This document shows, in pieces, positions 22,501 to 37,500 of a DNA stretch of 64,000 bases. The DNA lies in NCBI GenBank assembly GCA_029718625.1, contig CM056379.1, positions 50,923,579 through 50,987,578 of the forward strand. Reading direction: 5' to 3'. The notes under the pieces were generated by a model. It searched no databases. It saw only the letters and a program-made list of their open reading frames with translations, and had not been told where the DNA came from. The position numbers were made by a program, and so were the translations under genes. Source of the DNA: Synaphobranchus kaupii (lineage: Eukaryota; Chordata; Actinopteri; Anguilliformes; Synaphobranchidae). Each line of letters begins with the position of its first letter. Position 1 is the first letter of the stretch.

Positions 22501-25500
22501 TTCTCTAGTTAGAGAAATGAGATTCAAGAATGGGGAGTATTTCACTGGCTATATCACAATGCCATCATCCGGATCAGATACTGTCACTCGTTGCACAAAG
22601 TCTGCAACACAAGCAAACGCATAGGCTACTGTTAATACAATGAGAGCTAAATCGCCTACTGTTAAAGCAAATAACTATTAATGCATTCGCAGGCGTAGCC
22701 TACATAAACTCTACAAAAGCTACAAATGTGACATTGTAACCATTCACAATAGACTAATATTGGTAACTTGTAACATTGGAAGCGAGCTGCTTCCCGTTTT
22801 TGATCATCTCAACACAGTCTAGCTAAGAAGCAAACTGTGAAATTACATTGTTATTAAAGGTTGTATCAGCGATTTTGGGTGGAAACATAAATGATCACAT
22901 TCATCTGATTTTTCCTCACGATCCGCTAGCTGCCCGCCCCATAAGCAGGCCGTCAAAAAACCGCGTCTCTGTAGAGCCTATGCTCCGAGATCGTACACAA
23001 AAACAATGGTACTACCAACTACTCAAAACCAAAATAAACAGTATTCCAACCAATCACAATGATCTGCACAAACGTGACGTCACTTCTGAAGCGAAATCCC
23101 AAACAAACATACTTATGAATAATTATGTTATGTTTTAAAAAATAGTGTTCAAGCATCCAGAATTATAACCTCGTTAATAACGTTTGTAAGAAACCAAACC
23201 GTTTGTAAATCCGTCAAGATTTCAGCGAGATAAGAGTATTAGCGTTTGTGCAGATCATTGTGATTGGTTGGAATACTGTTTATTTTGGTTTTGAGTGGTT
23301 GGTAGTACCATTTGTTTTTGTGTACGATCTCGGAGCATAGGCTGCCTACAGAGACGCGGTTTTTTGACGGCCTGCTTATGGGGCGGGCAGCTAGCGGATC
23401 GTGAGGAAAAATCAGATGAATGTGATCATTTATGTTTCCACCCAAAATCGCTGATACAACCTTTAATGATAGTAAATTGTGCCAATTTATAATGCGATTC
23501 ACATGCTTGCTGGGTAGGAAAGTTATGGGTAACACATGACCGCACTTAAAAGTTCTCCAACAAAAGAATCTGTCAGCGGTCATGGTACAGTTAGCTTATG
23601 TACTAGCTAGTAAGTTGACAGCTCGAGCCAAAGCCTCTGCTGTCTGAGACAAACGTTACCATAACTTATTTTATGTCCGAGGGACATCTTCAGAGACCGT
23701 TGCAGCGACCACAGGACAACAGTCGCCCGAAGTATAAACCAAATGTCACTGAGACATCCATCGCACGTTCACTCGTTGGTCGCAGTGACACTGTCACTGG
23801 AGTATAAACTGGCCTTTATACATAATTACATTGATGAAAGAATATCAGGAGACAAAGTAATTCACAAAAAGCAAATTAAATCATATGCAAGGAAAATTAA
23901 AGAGCTTGAGAGTAAATGTAGTAGTTTGGGGAAAAAACAACATACCCTAACTGCTGAGTAACAAAAAGATGAAATAAAGAATGAGTGAGGATTGAAAGCT
24001 CACCATCTACAAGGAACAAAGGAGCTGGACCAGTTGCTTTCTGAGTTGCCATGGTGACAGATGTGGTATCCAAATATGGAGTGGCAACAACAGTGGAGTC
24101 CTGGGATGCAACCCCTGACTTTGGAGAACGTGAGACTATGGAGAAGAGAAGGGATTCACCACAGTGATAACGCCACACAGATCAGGAGCACTTGTAAACA
24201 TGGTGGCATGGAAAATGGTTAAATGTTATCAGTTTGCAGCCATCAACATATGCGATAAGCTCTAATTCATGCAGAATGAAAATGTACAGCTTATGCCAAG
24301 CTGAGACTACAGGACATTTGCCCCGATTCTGACGTCCAAGTCTAATTCTCAAGAAACTCTACAGTCCTATGATAAACTTTAAAACACCTGCAAAAAATAT
24401 TGGTTCTGTCGGATGGAACGGTCTTTTGATCTGAGGTGGTCAAACACGCGATTAATGTTGTCGCGAAATAAGTCTGGACCTCATCGGGGGAGCCCAGGAT
24501 CATTTCAAACTGTTTTGATTTCGTCGAGAGTCCTGGCTGACCTGCAGTGACGTATCGTTCTACTAGAATGTCAACAGCTAATGAACGAGCACAAAACAAA
24601 CACAAAAACAATGGTGGGGAAGAAGGCAGCTGATATGGCACGATGGAGCAGAGAATCAGAGGAGAGGTTGGTAGAGCTATGGCAGCAAGCAGATTGCTTG
24701 TGTGATGTGTCCTCGGACACATTCCACGATCGGGTGGCGAAGGACAACAAGTGGAGCGATGCCGAGTAATCAACTCGAGCGATGCCGAGTAATCAACTCG
24801 AGCGATGCCGAGTAATCAACTCGTGAACGTTTGCTAGCTAGCTAAAAGTTTGTTAAGTGCACTGGCGTCATACTAGCCACGCTTCTGTAACTGTGCCCGG
24901 AAATTCGACCTCCTGATTTAGTCGTGTGGAAATTTTGTGATGTGCGGAATTACTGTCAAATGATGGGAAACCGTAAGCCTGTGTAAAGGGTTGAATATAA
25001 AATGTTCTGAAGACCGAAGACTGTAAAAAAATAAATACATAAATAGTTATATTAGCCAATGTTCTAGAACATTGCTATTAACTGACACAAAACCTCATAT
25101 TTTAGCAGAAGCCTATCAGTTTGGTTAACTCACTAACTGCCATGGAATTCTGGAACACTGGGCACTCAGACTGCCAAGCCAATATGGCCGCCCAACATTC
25201 TAAATGATTAAACTGACATGGCAAATGTTTAAAACTTGTACATGGACCTTGTTTTAGCTTTAGACATTTATTTTTATTAGGAATTAGTTGATTAGTAGAC
25301 ATTAGTAAATGTGTTGCCACTCCTTGGCCCTCATAGCTACACATATTAGCAGAGACTAAATTAAATATTAGTAAAGACAGAGAGTTCAAATGCACATTGT
25401 AACTGTATCTGTACATATTTTTATTTGGTAATGATGAACAATAAATATAAATTATAGACATGTGTAGATTGGTAAAGTTATATAATAATAGTAATAATTA

Positions 25501-28500
25501 ACACTAAATAACGTTAGACATTTGAAAATATAAGCATATTCAAAATGAACAGGTCAGCACTGATCATGAACGGATTGCATAAGATAAGGATTGATAAGAT
25601 CTCTCAACGGCCCAATCAATTAATCGTCCGCTCCCTCTTCAGATCACCTCTCTCAGCACTTCATTTATTTCCTCATCTTCAAATCCCAAAAATTACTCCT
25701 CACAATATCCCAATTCAAATTGCAAATTGAAAGCTTGCTCCCATCTCTTTCTATCTTGCTTGCTATAGCCAGTGTTTGAAGTGGGAAAGACAATTCACGT
25801 TGTCGAAAAGCAGTGAAAAAACAGGAAAGATACGTTTTAGAAAGCATGTACCGTTTGAATGGCATGTCAATGGATTGGCTCACTTGAATTAATCGTTATG
25901 GATTTACGTAGTGACTGTTGTGGGAATGAAACTTGAGAAAGAGAATCTCACGTGCGAATGTAGTTTATGAGAAGTAGCAGAGCGAATGCGAGAAAATTTG
26001 CCGGTAGGTTAACTTTTTTATTTTCTTTTATTTGCCAGTGTAGTGGTTCGTTCAGGCTCACGTCAAGCACTGGCTATAGCGCATTAAGTTAGCCAAACGA
26101 AGGATAAATCGTTTGGACAGAAAGTTAAGTCCAAATAAAAGTTGGGAAACTGGAGACCCTAGGTAACGTTAGCTAGTTTGCTAGTTAGCTGTCTAATGTT
26201 AGGCGTCTACCGTTAAAGTTGACTAACGTTAACGTTACAGCTTGTTGAAGTTAAGCATATAACGTAACGTTAAATCAAACGGGATTTTAAGCTTCAATGT
26301 TACCTTGGGTTATAGTTTCCAAACGATTTTCACTTAGTTTGGCTAACAAATGTGGTCATAGGTTAGGGCACCACTTCTTGAAATCTCCTTTATCCTATCT
26401 AGACACGATCGCTAAGGTGGCTCTCTTCAAATTTGCTAGCAAGTTAGCTAGCTTACTTGTAGCTCCGTAATATCATTATATGAAATTTCAACCAATCACA
26501 ACACATGTTGACATACCACATCACGTTTATTCAATGTTTCATGATATATTTACCCAGCAACAATATTGTAATTGGCTAGAAAATTAAGCTTCAACATTTG
26601 ATGCGTGTTGGGCGCATATATTCGCCCCTGGCAGTCTAGAACGTTGGCAGTTTGGGCGCATATATGCGCCCTCGGCAGTGAGTGAGTTAAAGGATTTGTT
26701 GGTTTGATGTGGCCCATAGGGCGACTGACTCAAGACCTCAAGTCCCCCTGCTCGGTTGGGGGTTCGATCCCCCGCCATGTCACTGTGATGTCTTCTCCAA
26801 CCGTTGCCCTCTTTGTTTTCCTCTTGTCTCAATAAAGGCAAAAATATGAAAGGAGGGCACACTTTCTGCTCTTCTTTAAAATATATATATATATATCAAT
26901 TTTTTAGTGTTTCCCACAGGATTTTCTGAAACTGTTGTGGGTGGACCCTGAACCGTCTAGGGGGGTCCGGGGGCATGCCCCCCCGGAAGAAAATTTTGTT
27001 AATTTTAACAGCTAAATGTATGCATTTGGTGCTCTTGAGATTAAAACTTTAAGACTAGATCCACAATTTTTTGTTGTTGAAACATGGGGAATGGAACGTG
27101 AAGTAAATACAATTTTGGTTAGCTGACTTTTTTTTTTTGATAGACAGCTAGCTAACATGCACAAACGTAGTCTGATGAAAAATGTTCATAAATTTATGTT
27201 TGCTACCTTGATTCTTCCTCTTCTCTAGGCTATGTCTTTTCTTAGTAAACAAAGTACTAAAGGTAGATCCTGTTATATGACATGGAAGCCAAATGAGTGG
27301 GGAAACGCCAGAGATGGTTAAAAACTGAGAGGCTGCACTGAAGGGAAATGGGAAAACCCTGTCCCAAACACAACAGGTTGCGTTACATTGTGCTGATATC
27401 TCCCTTGAATAACGTCCGTATTATCTTCCACGAGATACTATAATATACATAAACTAGTATATATTTTATTTTGTTTTACTTCTCAAGTTAGCAAGCGAGA
27501 TAACATTAGCTCAGTTGCAGCTAAAATGCTTTATAGCCGCTAGCTTGCCAACTAAAGTTGTGAAAAGTGGTTACATTAGCTTATGCAAAATTAATATTGT
27601 AACAGTTGAGAGCTTGGCTCACTTGATGCTTGAACAATATATCCATTATAGTGTCAGCTACCACAGAGGGTTTAACTTTCACAAACATACTAACCACGTC
27701 TAATCTCCTCAGAACTGTGAGGAGATACAGCCTCTGTCTAGGAGATGCACTCGCGTATTTGTGGGACTGTCTGTGCATGCGCGTTTGTGTGAAGCAGGGG
27801 GAGGGGCAGCGAGTAGAGTGATGAGAGCTTTTTGAAGCGACAGGGCTACAGTACACAGATACAACCATTTTTATTTTTGATATCTTTTCTTGATCAATTT
27901 GAAACTGTGGTGGTAGAAATGACATTAATTGAATTTAATTAAATTAATTACATTAATGGGAAACACTTATTGTTGTGCTGGAGTACAGAGCCAAAACAAC
28001 AAAAATTGTGTCACTGTCAAAATACTTAAGGAGTGCATTGTAGATCATTGAGTAAAATGGACGTGGTGAAGATGCATTTCTTTTAATAAAACTGTGCGTT
28101 ACTTCTTACCTAAAATTTTATTTTGCTCCAAAAATAAGATGGTGTTCATTGTGAAGTTTTTTTTTTTTTTTTTATGTCACAATTATCTGTACAGTGCCAT
28201 GTGCGGCTTGCAACACCATTTTATTTCTCTGCCAAAAAAAAATCTTATAATTAGAATCTTATAATTGAGTGAGTAACTCAGCAGTAAAAGTGATAAGCAC
28301 TTACATTTTAATTACTGGTTTGTTAGCATGCCTGTGTCAAAATATGAATTCCTATGGTGCAGATTGGGATAGATAGAAGGAATGGGGGGATGACCAATGA
28401 CTTTAAATACTACTTGCAATACTACAGTTCCAAAACACAGCAGAGAACCTGAGAATATTGAGAGTACCTGAGTGTCTTGACCATGGCATTCTACCTTCGC

Positions 28501-31500
28501 AATGTAACAGCTTGTATTAGTCTACTGACCTGCAGGAGTAGTGTGGGAGTTGGGTGTGCGGAGGGTTCTATTGGCCTGTATAGGCCTCTGAGATTTTGGA
28601 GAGGTTCTAGACGATACTGAAAACCAAAGAAAAAAATAAATAAATGTCATGGACGAAACACATCACACTAATCCAAGTGTCACAGAAAGGAAACAGCTCA
28701 TTTCACGCCGACTCATACTGCCGCTCACCTCCATTGACAGGCCTGGTGGTGTCAGAGAGAGACGGCGGGTGAGAGAGGGAGTGGGGTAACGGGAGGCTGT
28801 GCGAGTTAGGGGTGGGAGGGCTCGTGGGGGAGGCCAGTGCCGGGGCTGGTGAAGCTGTAGGGGGTTCGCTGAGATGAGACGAGCTTCCACCGCTGCTGTT
28901 ACAGAGGGACGCGGGGGGAGTATATGCACTGGCTGGACTGGGGCTGCTCTGCGGGTGGTGTGGGGAATACCCTCCCCTGTTGGAAAGAGGGCTGTTCCTT
29001 TCTGACGAAGGGGTTGACTGACTGCTGGATGTGGGGAGAGGGGGCCTTGGGGAGGAATTAGGAGGGCCGGGTCTGCTGGAGTGGTACCCTCCCATTCGAT
29101 TAGGGAGAGAGGCAGTGCTACCTCCTCTTTCCCCCCTCTCCCGTTCCCCTCTCATACTGCTCCCTGACACCCCCATCTCTCTGGCTCGTTGGGGTAAAGG
29201 TATGTATTTACCCTCCCTAGAATGAGGAGACAAAGGGATTAATACACTGGACAAGAAAATACAGGAAAACGTGAGGAAAATTTACAGACAGTGACAGTGT
29301 CAACTTCTGACCGTTTTCTATTTGGACACAAGTGAAATAAAAACTTAACTACAGATAAATACACACTTGGACTACTTGGCACCAAACAAACATTTTGACA
29401 AATGACAGCACCATCGCAGCCCCCAAGCATGCTTACCTGCTGCTGGTAAAACTGGGGCTGTCCCTGCCTCGCTCACGGTCCCTCTCTCTGGGACTCTCCC
29501 TACCCCTCTCTCTCTCGCCCCCGTCTCTCTCTCGAATAACGGCGCTGAACTTCTCCTCCTCAGTCTTCCCGTCCTCGTTCTCCAGGGATACGCGGTGCCT
29601 GTACTGCGGACTGGACTCAATCTCGCTGGCTAGACGGGCTGCTCGCGCCTCCCGCTGCCGGAAGCCCTCTGAGCTACCCCTCTCCAGAGGCACCCTGGTC
29701 AGGGGACAGAGGAACAGTACCAATACTGGACTCGATTGCAATTATGCTGTGCAGAGGAAAAAAGTAGCAAAGACCGAGAGACTCACGTATACATAGAGAG
29801 GCTGGAATCGTATGTTGACTTGATGCCGTAGTTCTCCTCATTGAACCTGAACATTTCATTAGCATCCCAGCCATTGGACTAAAAGATCAAAAGAACATTG
29901 AACACATTTACACACAGGGAGTCATTGTGCTCACAAGCCTTGATGCCAGACTTCATGCCCAAAGACACTGAAGCATAGTACTAAAATTTGTAAAGAAATG
30001 AAGGTGTGACTTACAGTATCTGCTTCTAGGTCGTAGCTTTCGCCATTGATATCTCCACCATCCCACCTTTGTAGAACCTTCTCTTTATGTTCCCCATTCA
30101 CCCGTGTTGAGCTGATAGCCGTGTCTGTGAAAGTGTCTGTTCACAGAGAGATGCAACACACATGATGTACACACACCTCCATTGTAACATGACTCCATCT
30201 TAACACTTAAACTGAACTCATTTCATGCAATCTCAGGTCTGACTGAAGCCAAGACTTTTACAATACCTCTGGTGGCGTAGTTGAGGTCTACGTCTCTACA
30301 GGTCATGGTGACCAGATCAGAGGGGCTAAAGATCATGGTATCTGTGATCTCTTCTCTCCTGGGAGGGCCAGAGGAATTACCCCCTTCCTCACAGCGCCGG
30401 TGCACTGCATCCACTGCAAGTTCACACTGAGAACATCATGGCAAAGGGGTCAAGACAGATCCCAATTACATATATTTATCTGGTTCAACTGTTCAATTCA
30501 AAAACACATTTGACAAGGGAAATCCCATGTTATATACAACTTTTTATACATATATATCTGATTTTGCCTCAACCCTATAGACCTAAGAGTTGAACCTTAT
30601 GTTCATAACAGAAGAAAGAAAAAGCCGGCCATAGGAAAAAAATATAATATTGAGTGTGTTATAAATGTTCCCTTATCAACTTTATTTATTCCATTAAAGA
30701 TGATCGCCATTGCCTTCACAATCATGAAGGTCATGATACACAGGCAACTTAATTCACCATGGGCCACAAAGCAATTGGCTTTGCTCTTATTCTATCAGGA
30801 GGACATTGTAGCTATCCTCCAGAACCAATCAGAGACAGGCCAATCGTCATATTATCATTATGAGATGGGTGCAGATTCCTTTACACAATCTGCACACCTT
30901 GACAGGTACTAAGCCACACATGCTGGAATCAACAAAAAAAATCTGTTCATTTTCAGATCCACTCTTAAGTTTCTTCTACACAGTACAAATTATATTCTCA
31001 GTATAGACAGGTCCACAGTGCAAATAAAGGTACAGAAACATCTCGTATTTAAAAATATGTGGGGCAAGAAAAAAAAAAAAAAAAAAAAAAAGTCACAATA
31101 AGGGTTTTTCCTGGTTCAAAAAGAGGAATGGGAAATGGGGGATGGGACTAGATTAAGCTTTAAATTACACGGGAATAGTATGGAACCCATGGTTGGCTAA
31201 ATGGCTGTAAGTCATGAAGGGTCTGAGGTATCAAACGAGCCTCAAACCATAACTCTGCTGCCTGATATGCTGTAGATATTAATGGATAACTTTAAGGGTC
31301 GTTTCTCCCGACTCATTTTCCTATTGAACTCTATGAAAAAATAAGTCAGGAGAAACAACCCTTCAATTGATCCATCAATATCTACTGCATATCTGGCAGC
31401 AGAGTGATGGTTTGAGGCTCGTTTGATACCTCAGACCCTTGATGACTTAGACATTTAGCCAACCATGTATTCCATACTGTTCCAGCATAATTTACAGCTA

Positions 31501-34500
31501 AATCTAGTCCATTCAAATGCAGAGAAGTTATATTATCGCTTGTAAGAGTACCAGAAAATAAGATATCAAGAGCCTTTTGATATTGTTGGGTCAAAGACAT
31601 CAGGAAGTCATGGCATGCAAAGGATATGAGACCAATTGTTAAAAATGATTACTTTATTCTACATTATGTTAAACTGTCCAATATTTTTTTATGCCCGAAA
31701 ATGGGGGGACTATGTACAAAAGCTTCTATAATTTCTAAACGGTTCATCGGATATGGATGAAAATACCCTCAAATTAAAGTTGCATCCTTTCAAACTCAAA
31801 GCGCTAGAGTACAGAACCAAAATAACAAAAAATGTGTTACTGTCCAATGAATTATGGTGTTCACTGTATATTGGTGCATCCCTACTTCAAAATCCGTTTA
31901 AACCATTGCCTAAGTCATTTCAATGCAGGAAAAACCCTGCATGCAGACAAAAACGCAAACACCACAATAGGACACCAAGATTTACCCGTGAGCTGAGGGT
32001 CTTGAAGATACCCTCGTACACACTGCCATTCTTCACCCTGATGTCACAGGTTGAGCCCTGCATTCAGGAGAGACATGATATTGTACACAATAGCATCCCT
32101 CAACGTGGCTTATTTACTATTCCGATTTTCTCTAATGTGTTTATTTCCTAACCACAATACATCTGTAAAAAACAAAACATCAGTCTGAACAAGAAAATTC
32201 AATATCAAATAATGCATACATTTTTCTAATGCTAATATTCTATATCTAAACAGTTGCTTATAGAGAGCCGAAGTTGCCACGTCACTAACAGGCTGCACCG
32301 TTCCGGAAGAGAAATTATCCCCACTCCTTCTCCCGTTGACTTTTCTGCTACCGACAGATATAACAAGGTGAGGTATCATACCAGCTTCTCGGTTCCATAT
32401 CATTATTACGTAAAACCCAAACTATCTCATTTGTGAAATAAACTCCAAATTTATAATGATTTAAGCAAAGGTACAAGACTGTAGGCAAATATTTTTTATT
32501 AACGAACAAACTACACAATGTTGCGTTAGCCAATCATCACAGATCGAACGGTGCTCGGTCCTCCTTGGCCTGGAGTGCTGAGATCACATCAGATATGGTT
32601 GTAATGAAGACCGGTCCGGCATTAATGTTACAGCAGTGCGGTCTCAATAACTGAAGCACTAAAGTTACTTTGTGAGCACTGGGATATTTAACATTACATT
32701 ACGTTAACGTACATAGCTAACGTTAAGTTTTCATAGCTAACATATAAAAAAAGCAGTCTAAACAAGTTTACTACCGTTCCCGTGGTGTCATTTTCTTTTA
32801 GTTAGCGAGCTAGGTGGCTAACGTTAGCAGATGATTTGTTGAAGATAGCTGGCTAACAATACACATTTAGCAATCTACCTCACAAGATATAGTTACACAA
32901 AGCAAGTTGTGTAACATTAACTTGGATAAATGGACAGAGCTAGCTAAAAATTGAGCTGATCTGGCGAGTTAAAACGGCAATATGTGAGGCTAGCGAAGTG
33001 GACACAGCAAAAGCAACACTCTACTGCTTCAGTCAGCTAAATGTCTAAAATTGAAAATGCAATAGCATAGCTATAGCTTCCTTTTTTGAGCGAGCTTGAT
33101 TTCTGACACCGACTAGTCCACGTTCAAAGGGCAAGGGGCAGTGACGTAAAATCAGGCTACGCGCTGACACTCCATACTGTGTGAGGAAATGTAGTTTGTT
33201 AGCGGACAAGGTTACATAAATTAATGTAATTTGTGCAATTTCAAACCAAACTGCACAGGAATGCCATGATTGAGAGAATGGTCATATAGGTACAACATAT
33301 TGAAGTCCTGTAGTTGTACTGAAAACAGGATTCTTATAATCTCAGATTGTTTAAATCCCAATGGGGAAACCCCATTCTGGAAATTTACTTCCGGAACTGA
33401 ACTCAGCGAAAGTGACGTCACACTTCGGCTCTCTATACACATTCCTCCTGAAGTAACCAATCGACAAAAAAGACAAACTCAACAACTCACAACTTTTGTC
33501 AGCATCATTAATGCAACCACTGGCTGAAACTGAGGCTGTCAATCTACTAATAAAAGTTGCCATGGATGCATGCACCCATTTAAAAAAACCTAAGAGAAGG
33601 TCACAATGTGAGACGAGATGTACACACAAAGATAAATAGAGTGACTCACCACTACAGCTGTAAGAAAATGCAGCATTCTGGCATTGTTGTACACTCCTTC
33701 AAATACCTGAGAAAGAGCAAATCAAAGTTGTACATACATAAACATTCAGATACAACCAGGCAGAGAAGGAAACAGCATTTTAATTTTTCTGAAATTGGTT
33801 GAGCTGGGGACCAACATCAGAAAATCAGTCAGTTAACAGACTGATGTTTCAGATGCAGCTTATAAAACTGCATGGATAAATGGGCATTGGTAACTAAAGG
33901 GGAAAATATTGGCATTCCCCCCACCCCCCACACTGTACTACATACAGGATATGCAGTCATTACATTAATTGGTCGGTTCATAGAATTTAAAAAAAAGAGT
34001 CCGCATCCGCACACTGTCTGCTCCGCAGTGCAAGTAATGTTTTGAAACAAGTGGATCTTAATCAGACTTGGTTCATAAACAAACAATTCAGAGTAGACAC
34101 CTCTGTTTTTATATAGGCTAATTCTGTCGTGCTCACAGTTGACAGATAATTAGTTTTTTTATATCCACATTATATAAGGTTTTTTTAAATATTTTTTTTT
34201 TTATTTCAAATTTTTTCCCGTTTTCTCCCAATTTGGTAGCCAATTGTACCCTTATAGCTATTCAATTCCCCGTGTAGCAACCACTTGAGAAATTGCCGCT
34301 ACACAACCCTGTCAGCCAGTGGTAGGAAGGAGGGCGCCACGTCCTCTTCAGGGCATGACTCCTCAAGCTCCTTACTGTGATTCCAACTCACCCGGGGCCG
34401 CTTTGTGCGCAACGATTCTCCCCCGCCAAGTCCCGCCCCACAGCCCGGGAGTGGGCGGCCAATTGCCGCTCCCTCAAGGCACCGGCAATTCTCGGATCTA

Positions 34501-37500
34501 GGGGTGTGCCCCGAGCCACAGTATTATATGGGCCCCGGTTCTAAATTATTAAAGACATATAGTGAAAGTACATCACGTACATATAGAGAGATGTGCCGTT
34601 TTCGACTCCCTTACTCGCAGTTCATCTCTCGCTGGCCCATCCACTGCAGGTATGCTATACCAGAGTCATTAGCCCTCGGTGTCAGATAGCTAATACAACA
34701 AGGAGAGACAGTGTCATAAATGCGAAGCACTGTTACGGAGTCCCATTAATTAGCGTTCAATACGCTACAGTGCATTTGTGTTCAGTAGGCTAAGTATAAG
34801 GCTTGCTGTTCAGCTCTGAATGTTGGGTGCAAGCAGAGGCTGTAGAAACTGTTGTTTTGTTGATGTATAACTTTTTTTTAAATTAAATTGGTAGCCTATA
34901 CAATCAATGCCCTTTTAATGTCATACAGAAACCGTTTGGAATAAGGTCGGCACTTGGCACCAACGTGCAACGTTTCGTAAGCGGACAGACTAAATAAAAC
35001 CATTACGATGAAATACATATAATTTTATTAACACAAAAAAATACAATTGTCCAATCGTCCATGCTTCCGCTTTCTGAACCACTTTTGCCCTCCCCGCAGA
35101 TCGGCACTGATCTCATATAGGCTATGTTCGCTACGTTGTAGCGACGGATAGCTTCAATCCCTGCATGTCTATTAATAATTTGGTAACACTTCCTTTGAAG
35201 GGTGCTTCATAAGAGCTATATAATGTCTTCATATCAACTACATAATGCATTCATAAGCACTACATAAACATTCATAAGTATTTATGTCAATGACCGCAAA
35301 TAGGCATATGGTGTGTTATGTCAACATTGATGCAGCAAGTGACATTACCATGACATACGAAGTGAAACGACATCCTTATGTCAAGTACCGTAAGTAGGCA
35401 TAGTCCCTTTTATGCCACTACAGATTCATTCTCTTTTATTTTATCATTCTGAACTGCACTGCTTTTACCAGGCATATAGCAGAGAGGCATGAGCCTGGCA
35501 CGTGAGGTTACATCACAGGTGACAGCTGTTATCTAATAGGATATGGTATGTCCTGCTAATGTCACTTGCTGCATCAATGTTGACATAACATACCATATGC
35601 CTATTTGTGGTCAGTGACATAAACACTTATGAATGTTTATGTCGTGCTTATGAAGACGTTATATAGCTCTTATGAAGGACCCTTCAAAGGAAGTGTTACC
35701 AATAATTTTTATTTAACATTTTCCCAGTCTGGAATATTTCCTGCACTGTGGAAATTAGAGGGACCTAACGTCAACTAGATGTCGATATACTTTAAATTAG
35801 TTCTCCCACCCTCTCCGCTCAAGAAGTCATAGCACAGGGAAGAACGGTATGACCCATCTGAGGGGGGCTTTTAGGGAGGTGGAAAACTGAGTTATTCGTT
35901 TTTACGCTGTACTTGAAATTGTTTGATATTTTTCATAATTTATCTGTTTTCACTTTCACATCTCTCGTGCCTTGCTGAATACATTTGAACTTTAGAGCCC
36001 TGCATTTGTGTTTAGCTCATTACACCCCGCTCTTCTCCCCAGAGATGGACTCGTTAAAGGTTAACAAAGCACTAAAACAACTTATTTTAGATGAAAACTG
36101 ATACATTCGGTTTTTTCTAAGTATTACTGATTGATCCTGGTCCAAATCTTGACAAATTACTGCAGTCAGCGCAAAAAAGCGTAAACTTTAAGAATCTGGC
36201 TCAAAAGTGTCTCGAGTGGTAAAACGTTAGGTACTCCACGTTCAATCTGTAATTGGTCAGAAGTTTCCTCCAGCTGACATATTCCTCCCGGTGACGAAAT
36301 AGAAACCTGTACAGCTACACCCGAAAGTTTTGGAGCGAGGGCGGGCAGCGCAGCGGTTGATCTGCGTGGAGAGGAGATAGAGGTATAGCGATATAGCTAG
36401 CTTACAGTTTAGCTTTTTTGAATATTCTAATATTCTAATATCCTCAGCATGACCCCGCTCTAGATAACTCTCCCATCCGCGATGATAATCTCTCTCTGGG
36501 TCCTGCTGAAGACTCTGCCATGTTACAGCCCTCTATCTCTCTGGCTGAGTCTGGTCCTTTTCCCGTCCATTCTATCTGTCACATTCAACAACCTCACTCA
36601 ATCTATTTCTACACACTCAACTTATCTTGACGCTATTTCTCATACCACATCACCTGCTCCTACTGATTCCATTCCGGTTATAGTTACACAAAGAACTGCC
36701 AAGCCTTACACAAATCTTTCCATTACCTCCTCAAATTTACTCCCAATTATCCTTCAACCTCGCACTTCTGCCCCTCTCATTGCGGAATCTGCACAGAACA
36801 TTCTATTCAATCGCTGCTCTTTTAAAGCTCGAAAAGGCCTTGGACTTTTGCATTGGAACATCCTAAGCCCGTTTCAGCAAGATAAACTGGATCATTTAAA
36901 AAATTTTAATTTCACAAGCAGATCCAGATATCTTGGTTATTACTGAAACCTGGCTCAAGATAAGTGTCCAAGATTCTGATATACTTATTAACAACTATAA
37001 CATTTACAGAATTGACAGAGCTGATAGGGGTGGTGGTGTAGCAATTTATGTTAAGAACAATTTTACAGTTACTGTTCTTTGTACTGCTTCTATTCCTAAG
37101 CATTGTGAGTTTATTGCGCTAAAGGTAGAGCTAGGTCTTAATAATTCTATTGTTGTAGCAGGAGTGTATAGGCCTCCCTCTGCTGTTGCTAATTTTTTAA
37201 CTGTTTTGGAGGACCTGCTTTGTAAATTTGTTAATTCAGAAATCATTGTCTTAGGTGATTTTAACCTTGATTGGCTCTCAAATTCCTCAGACAAACTCAA
37301 GGAGCTTTGTGGTAATCTAAATCTCTCTCAGTTAATTAATGTTCCCACTAGACCAAATCTAAAAAATAACAAATCCACTCTATTGGATCTGATTTTGTCC
37401 AATAAAAAAAATAAAAGACTTAGATTCAAAAATATGCCTTGTATCTTCTTATATAGTTCTGTGCTTGTATCATGAAAAACAGCGCCACCCTTTGACTTTT

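Noticed and set aside
22848..23583. Two similar open frames on opposite strands (22848-23138 and 23239-23583)
   Set aside because: They are the two arms of the inverted-repeat MITE at 22858-23462, so they match because of symmetry.
24342..24773. 143-codon minus-strand open frame
   Set aside because: It overlaps the MADF-like fragment on the other strand, has no similarity I recognise, and lacks splice context with atxn2l.
28663..29741. Plus-strand and alternative-frame open frames over exons 8-9
   Set aside because: They are shadows of the GC-rich coding exons. The minus frame with ataxin-2-like similarity and correct splice phases is the real one.
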